From Palsa-504 sp963834685 (GTDB lineage Bacteria > Actinomycetota > Actinomycetes > Streptosporangiales > Streptosporangiaceae), in NCBI GenBank assembly GCA_963834685.1, contig CAWICW010000020.1:124001-188000 (forward strand): 64,000 nucleotides of DNA. The letters are read 5' to 3'. The notes beneath the pieces were generated by a model, which was not told the DNA's origin, did not search any database, and was given only the letters and a program-made list of their open reading frames with translations. Both the position numbers and the translations under genes were made by a program. Shown here piece by piece: positions 61,833-64,000 of the stretch. Every line of letters starts with the position of its first letter. Position 1 is the stretch's first letter.

Positions 61833-64000
61833 GAGGCACTGTCCGTCATAACGGGCCCCGGACGCCAGCGGGCGTGCGCGGTGCGCGGTGTTCCGGCCCG
61901 GATCAGCTCCAGCCGGGGCCGCGCGTCATCGGTGCGCCCGGCCTGCGGCCGTCGGCTGCCCGCGGCGAACGGGTCCGGCCAGATCGCGCCCGGCCCCGCG
62001 TACCCCTGCTCAGCGGCGGCGTGCAGGGTCCACTGGGGGTCGTACAGGTGGGTCCGGCCGAGCGCGCACAGATCGGCCCGGCCCGCCAGGATGATCGAGT
62101 TCACGTCATCGTAGGAGGAGATCGCGCCGACCGCGATCACCGCGACGCCGTACTTCGTGCCGATCTCGTTCCTGATCCGGTCCGCGTACGGCGTCTGGTA
62201 GCTGCGGCCGAAGGCGGGCTTCTCCTCGCTGACGACCTGCCCCGTCGACACGTCGATGCCGGCCGCGCCGTGCTCGGCGAACGCGCGGGCGATCTCGATC
62301 GTGTCGTCGATGTCCAGGCCGTCCGGGTGCCAGTCGGTGGCCGAGATCCGCACCGTCATCGGCCGCTCCTCCGGCCACACCGCCCGGATGGCGTCGAAGA
62401 CCTCGAGCGGGTAGTGGAGCCGCGCGGCGAGCGATCCGCCGTACCGGTCGGTGCGCCGGTTGGTCAGCGGGGACAGGAACGAGGAGAGCAGGTAGCCGTG
62501 CGCGCAGTGCAGCTCGAGCAGGTCGAATCCGGCCCGCGCCGCGGCCCGGGCCGCGGCGACGAACTGGTCCTTGATCTCGGCCAGCTCCGCCGCGGTCAGC
62601 CCGCGCGGCGTCTGGCTCTGCGCCGTGTAGGGGAGGGGCGAAGGGCCGCAGACCTCCCAGTTGCCCTCGGGCAGCGGGACGTCCATTCCCTCCCACATCA
62701 GCCGGGTGGAGCCCTTGCGGCCGGAGTGCCCGAGCTGGATCCCGATCTTCGCGCCCGTCTGCCCGTGCACGAACCCCACGACCCGCCGCCAGGATTCCTC
62801 TTGCTGCGCGGAGTAGATGCCCGTGCAGCCGGGCGTGATCCGCCCGGTGGGAGAGACGCAGACCATCTCGGTCATCACCAGCCCCGCGCCGCCCAGCGCC
62901 TTGCTGCCCAGGTGCACCAGGTGGAAGTCACCCGGCACGCCGTCCGAGGCCGAGTACATGTCCATGGGGGAGACGATCACCCGGTTGGCCAGCTCCAGCC
63001 GGCCGATCCGGAACGGCTGGAACATCGGCGGGCACGCCTCGCGGGCGTCCTCCTGGCTGGCCGCGAACCACTCGTCCATCCCGGCGACGAACTCCGGGTC
63101 ACGCAGCCGCAGGTTGTCGTAGGTGACTCGGCGGCTGCGAGTCATGATGTTGAAGGCGAACTGGTGCGGATCCTGGCCGGCGTACTGGCCGAGATTCTCG
63201 AACCACTCCAGGCTGGCCTGCGCCGCGCGCTGGGTCGAGGCGACCACCGGCCGGCGCTCGGCCTCGTAAGCGGCCAGGGCCTCGGCGACCGAGGCGCCGG
63301 CCTGCTCGTGCAGGCAGGCGGCCAGGGCCAGCGCGTCCTCCATGGCCAGCTTGGTGCCTGAGCCTATGGAGAAGTGCGCGGTGTGCGCGGCATCGCCGAG
63401 CAGCACCACGTTCTCGTGCCGCCAGGTCTGGCACCGCACCGTGGTGAACGTGACCCACCGGGAGTTGTTGGCCACCAGGTCATGCCCGTGGAGTACGTCG
63501 GCGCACAGGTCCCGGATGCGTTCGATGGACCGCTCGTCACTCTGCCCCGGCGTCAGGCCCGAGGCCTCGGTGAACCCGGCCCGCCGCCAGACGGCCTCGT
63601 GCATCTCCAGGATGAAGGTGCTGGCCCTGTCGCTGTACGGATAGCCGTGCACCTGCATGATCCCGGCCGGGGTGTCCAGGATATAGAACTTAAACGCGTC
63701 GAACACCAGGTCCGTGCCCAGCCAGATGTACTTGCACCGTCGTCGTTCCAGATTTGGCCCGAACGAAGCGGCGTACTTGCCCCGGGTCAGCGAGTTCGCC
63801 CCGTCTGCAGCGACCACCAGGTCGTAGCGTGCCGCCAGGGCTTCCATCTCCGGCGCCTCGGTGCGGAACAGGACCGGCACACCAAGGTCCGAGCAGCGGG
63901 CCTGCAGGATGGCCAGCAGCCGCTTGCGGCTCATCGCGGCGAAGCCGTGCCCGCCCGAGGTGAACGTCGTGCCCCGGAAGTGCACGTCGATGTCGTCCCA
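61829..64000 (-). CDS. Bifunctional 2-aminobenzoyl-CoA/salicylyl-CoA monooxygenase-reductase (N-terminus beyond window)
   Basis: A fusion of a class A FAD monooxygenase (visible from WDDIDVHFRGT, with NVVLLGDAAHTAHFSIGSG binding FAD) and, from about 63010 leftward, an old-yellow-enzyme reductase (FQPFRIGRLELANRVIVSPMDMYS, HCAHGYLLSSFLSP). This domain pair is diagnostic of 2-aminobenzoyl-CoA monooxygenase/reductase, described in Azoarcus evansii. The frame remains open to the last base, so the GxGxxG start lies beyond 64000. The last about 40 residues are disordered. It is coupled to the acyl-CoA dehydrogenase gene. Confidence 0.9.
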   Translation of the reverse strand, partial: WDDIDVHFRGTTFTSGGHGFAAMSRKRLLAILQARCSDLGVPVLFRTEAPEMEALAARYDLVVAADGANSLTRGKYAASFGPNLERRRCKYIWLGTDLVFDAFKFYILDTPAGIMQVHGYPYSDRASTFILEMHEAVWRRAGFTEASGLTPGQSDERSIERIRDLCADVLHGHDLVANNSRWVTFTTVRCQTWRHENVVLLGDAAHTAHFSIGSGTKLAMEDALALAACLHEQAGASVAEALAAYEAERRPVVASTQRAAQASLEWFENLGQYAGQDPHQFAFNIMTRSRRVTYDNLRLRDPEFVAGMDEWFAASQEDAREACPPMFQPFRIGRLELANRVIVSPMDMYSASDGVPGDFHLVHLGSKALGGAGLVMTEMVCVSPTGRITPGCTGIYSAQQEESWRRVVGFVHGQTGAKIGIQLGHSGRKGSTRLMWEGMDVPLPEGNWEVCGPSPLPYTAQSQTPRGLTAAELAEIKDQFVAAARAAARAGFDLLELHCAHGYLLSSFLSPLTNRRTDRYGGSLAARLHYPLEVFDAIRAVWPEERPMTVRISATDWHPDGLDIDDTIEIARAFAEHGAAGIDVSTGQVVSEEKPAFGRSYQTPYADRIRNEIGTKYGVAVIAVGAISSYDDVNSIILAGRADLCALGRTHLYDPQWTLHAAAEQGYAGPGAIWPDPFAAGSRRPQAGRTDDARPRLELIRAGTPRTAHARWRPGPVMTDSAS

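Noticed and set aside
59577..62114. 845-codon plus-strand open frame
   Set aside because: It spans the antisense of three unrelated genes and a pseudogene; composition is shadow-like.
61874..63361. 495-codon plus-strand open frame
   Set aside because: Antisense of the monooxygenase/reductase fusion; no ribosome-binding site or conserved motif.

Overview
The window is GC-rich actinobacterial chromosome, most like a Streptosporangiales-type actinomycete. The main evidence is a complete Pup-proteasome locus (ARC ATPase, Dop, Pup, PrcB, PrcA). A stand-alone type II fatty-acid operon behind a PucR/FasR-type regulator, a homodimeric pyruvate dehydrogenase E1, a WhiB protein, ANTAR/PP2C/STAS stress signalling, many leaderless or GTG/TTG starts and the base composition agree. 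I see no tRNA, rRNA, CRISPR array, phage or transposase gene.

Layout. 1-7052: the 3' end of a membrane protein, then a five-gene peptide/nickel-type ABC importer (permease, lipoprotein, permease, two ATPases). 6965-16168: proteasome neighbourhood (RecB-like nuclease, site-2 protease, TrmI, arc, dop, pup, prcB, prcA). 16226-25815 (minus strand): aceE, fasR-like regulator, fabD, fabH, acpP, fabF and an acyl-CoA carboxyltransferase, reading leftward. 26246-29383: DUF3052 protein, peroxiredoxin, zinc-ribbon protein, two CBS proteins and a membrane protein. 29407-43864: a signalling and stress block with an ANTAR protein, two PP2C phosphatases (one frameshifted), a SigB/F-type sigma factor, a WhiB protein, a giant HAMP-array hybrid kinase, a STAS antagonist and an anti-sigma-type ATPase. 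44017-53383: accessory genes, including a dioxygenase, a tyrosinase split into two genes, a serine hydrolase, a TetR/MFS efflux pair with two matching operators, DUF998 and PAP2 membrane proteins and an HpaB-type monooxygenase. 53813-64000: aromatic acyl-CoA catabolism resembling the aerobic 2-aminobenzoyl-CoA (anthranilate) route (CoA ligase, enoyl-CoA hydratase, acyl-CoA dehydrogenase, and a FAD-monooxygenase/old-yellow-enzyme fusion cut by the window end). A broken cyclase-ATPase regulator, a methyltransferase and a deleted SDR lie inside it.

How the parts connect. Dop prepares Pup, ARC unfolds pupylated proteins and PrcAB degrades them; the ligase PafA is not in the window. Pyruvate dehydrogenase makes acetyl-CoA, the carboxyltransferase belongs to an acyl-CoA carboxylase, and FabD/FabH/ACP/FabF use malonyl-CoA; FabD carries an AccB-like C-terminal domain that lacks the biotin lysine. 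A perfect Crp-type site lies between the sigma-factor and whiB genes.

Most notable observations: (i) two near-identical mini-ORFs couple translation into unrelated genes (before dppF-like and before dop); (ii) a G-rich palindromic repeat family is inserted in frame into several proteins; (iii) a second dispersed repeat occurs in two intergenic regions and inside aceE; (iv) a DnaA-box cluster lies far from any dnaA gene; (v) 12-bp promoter boxes are shared by divergent catabolic genes; (vi) several genes are interrupted by one-base indels in G/C runs. The indels may be biological or assembly errors.
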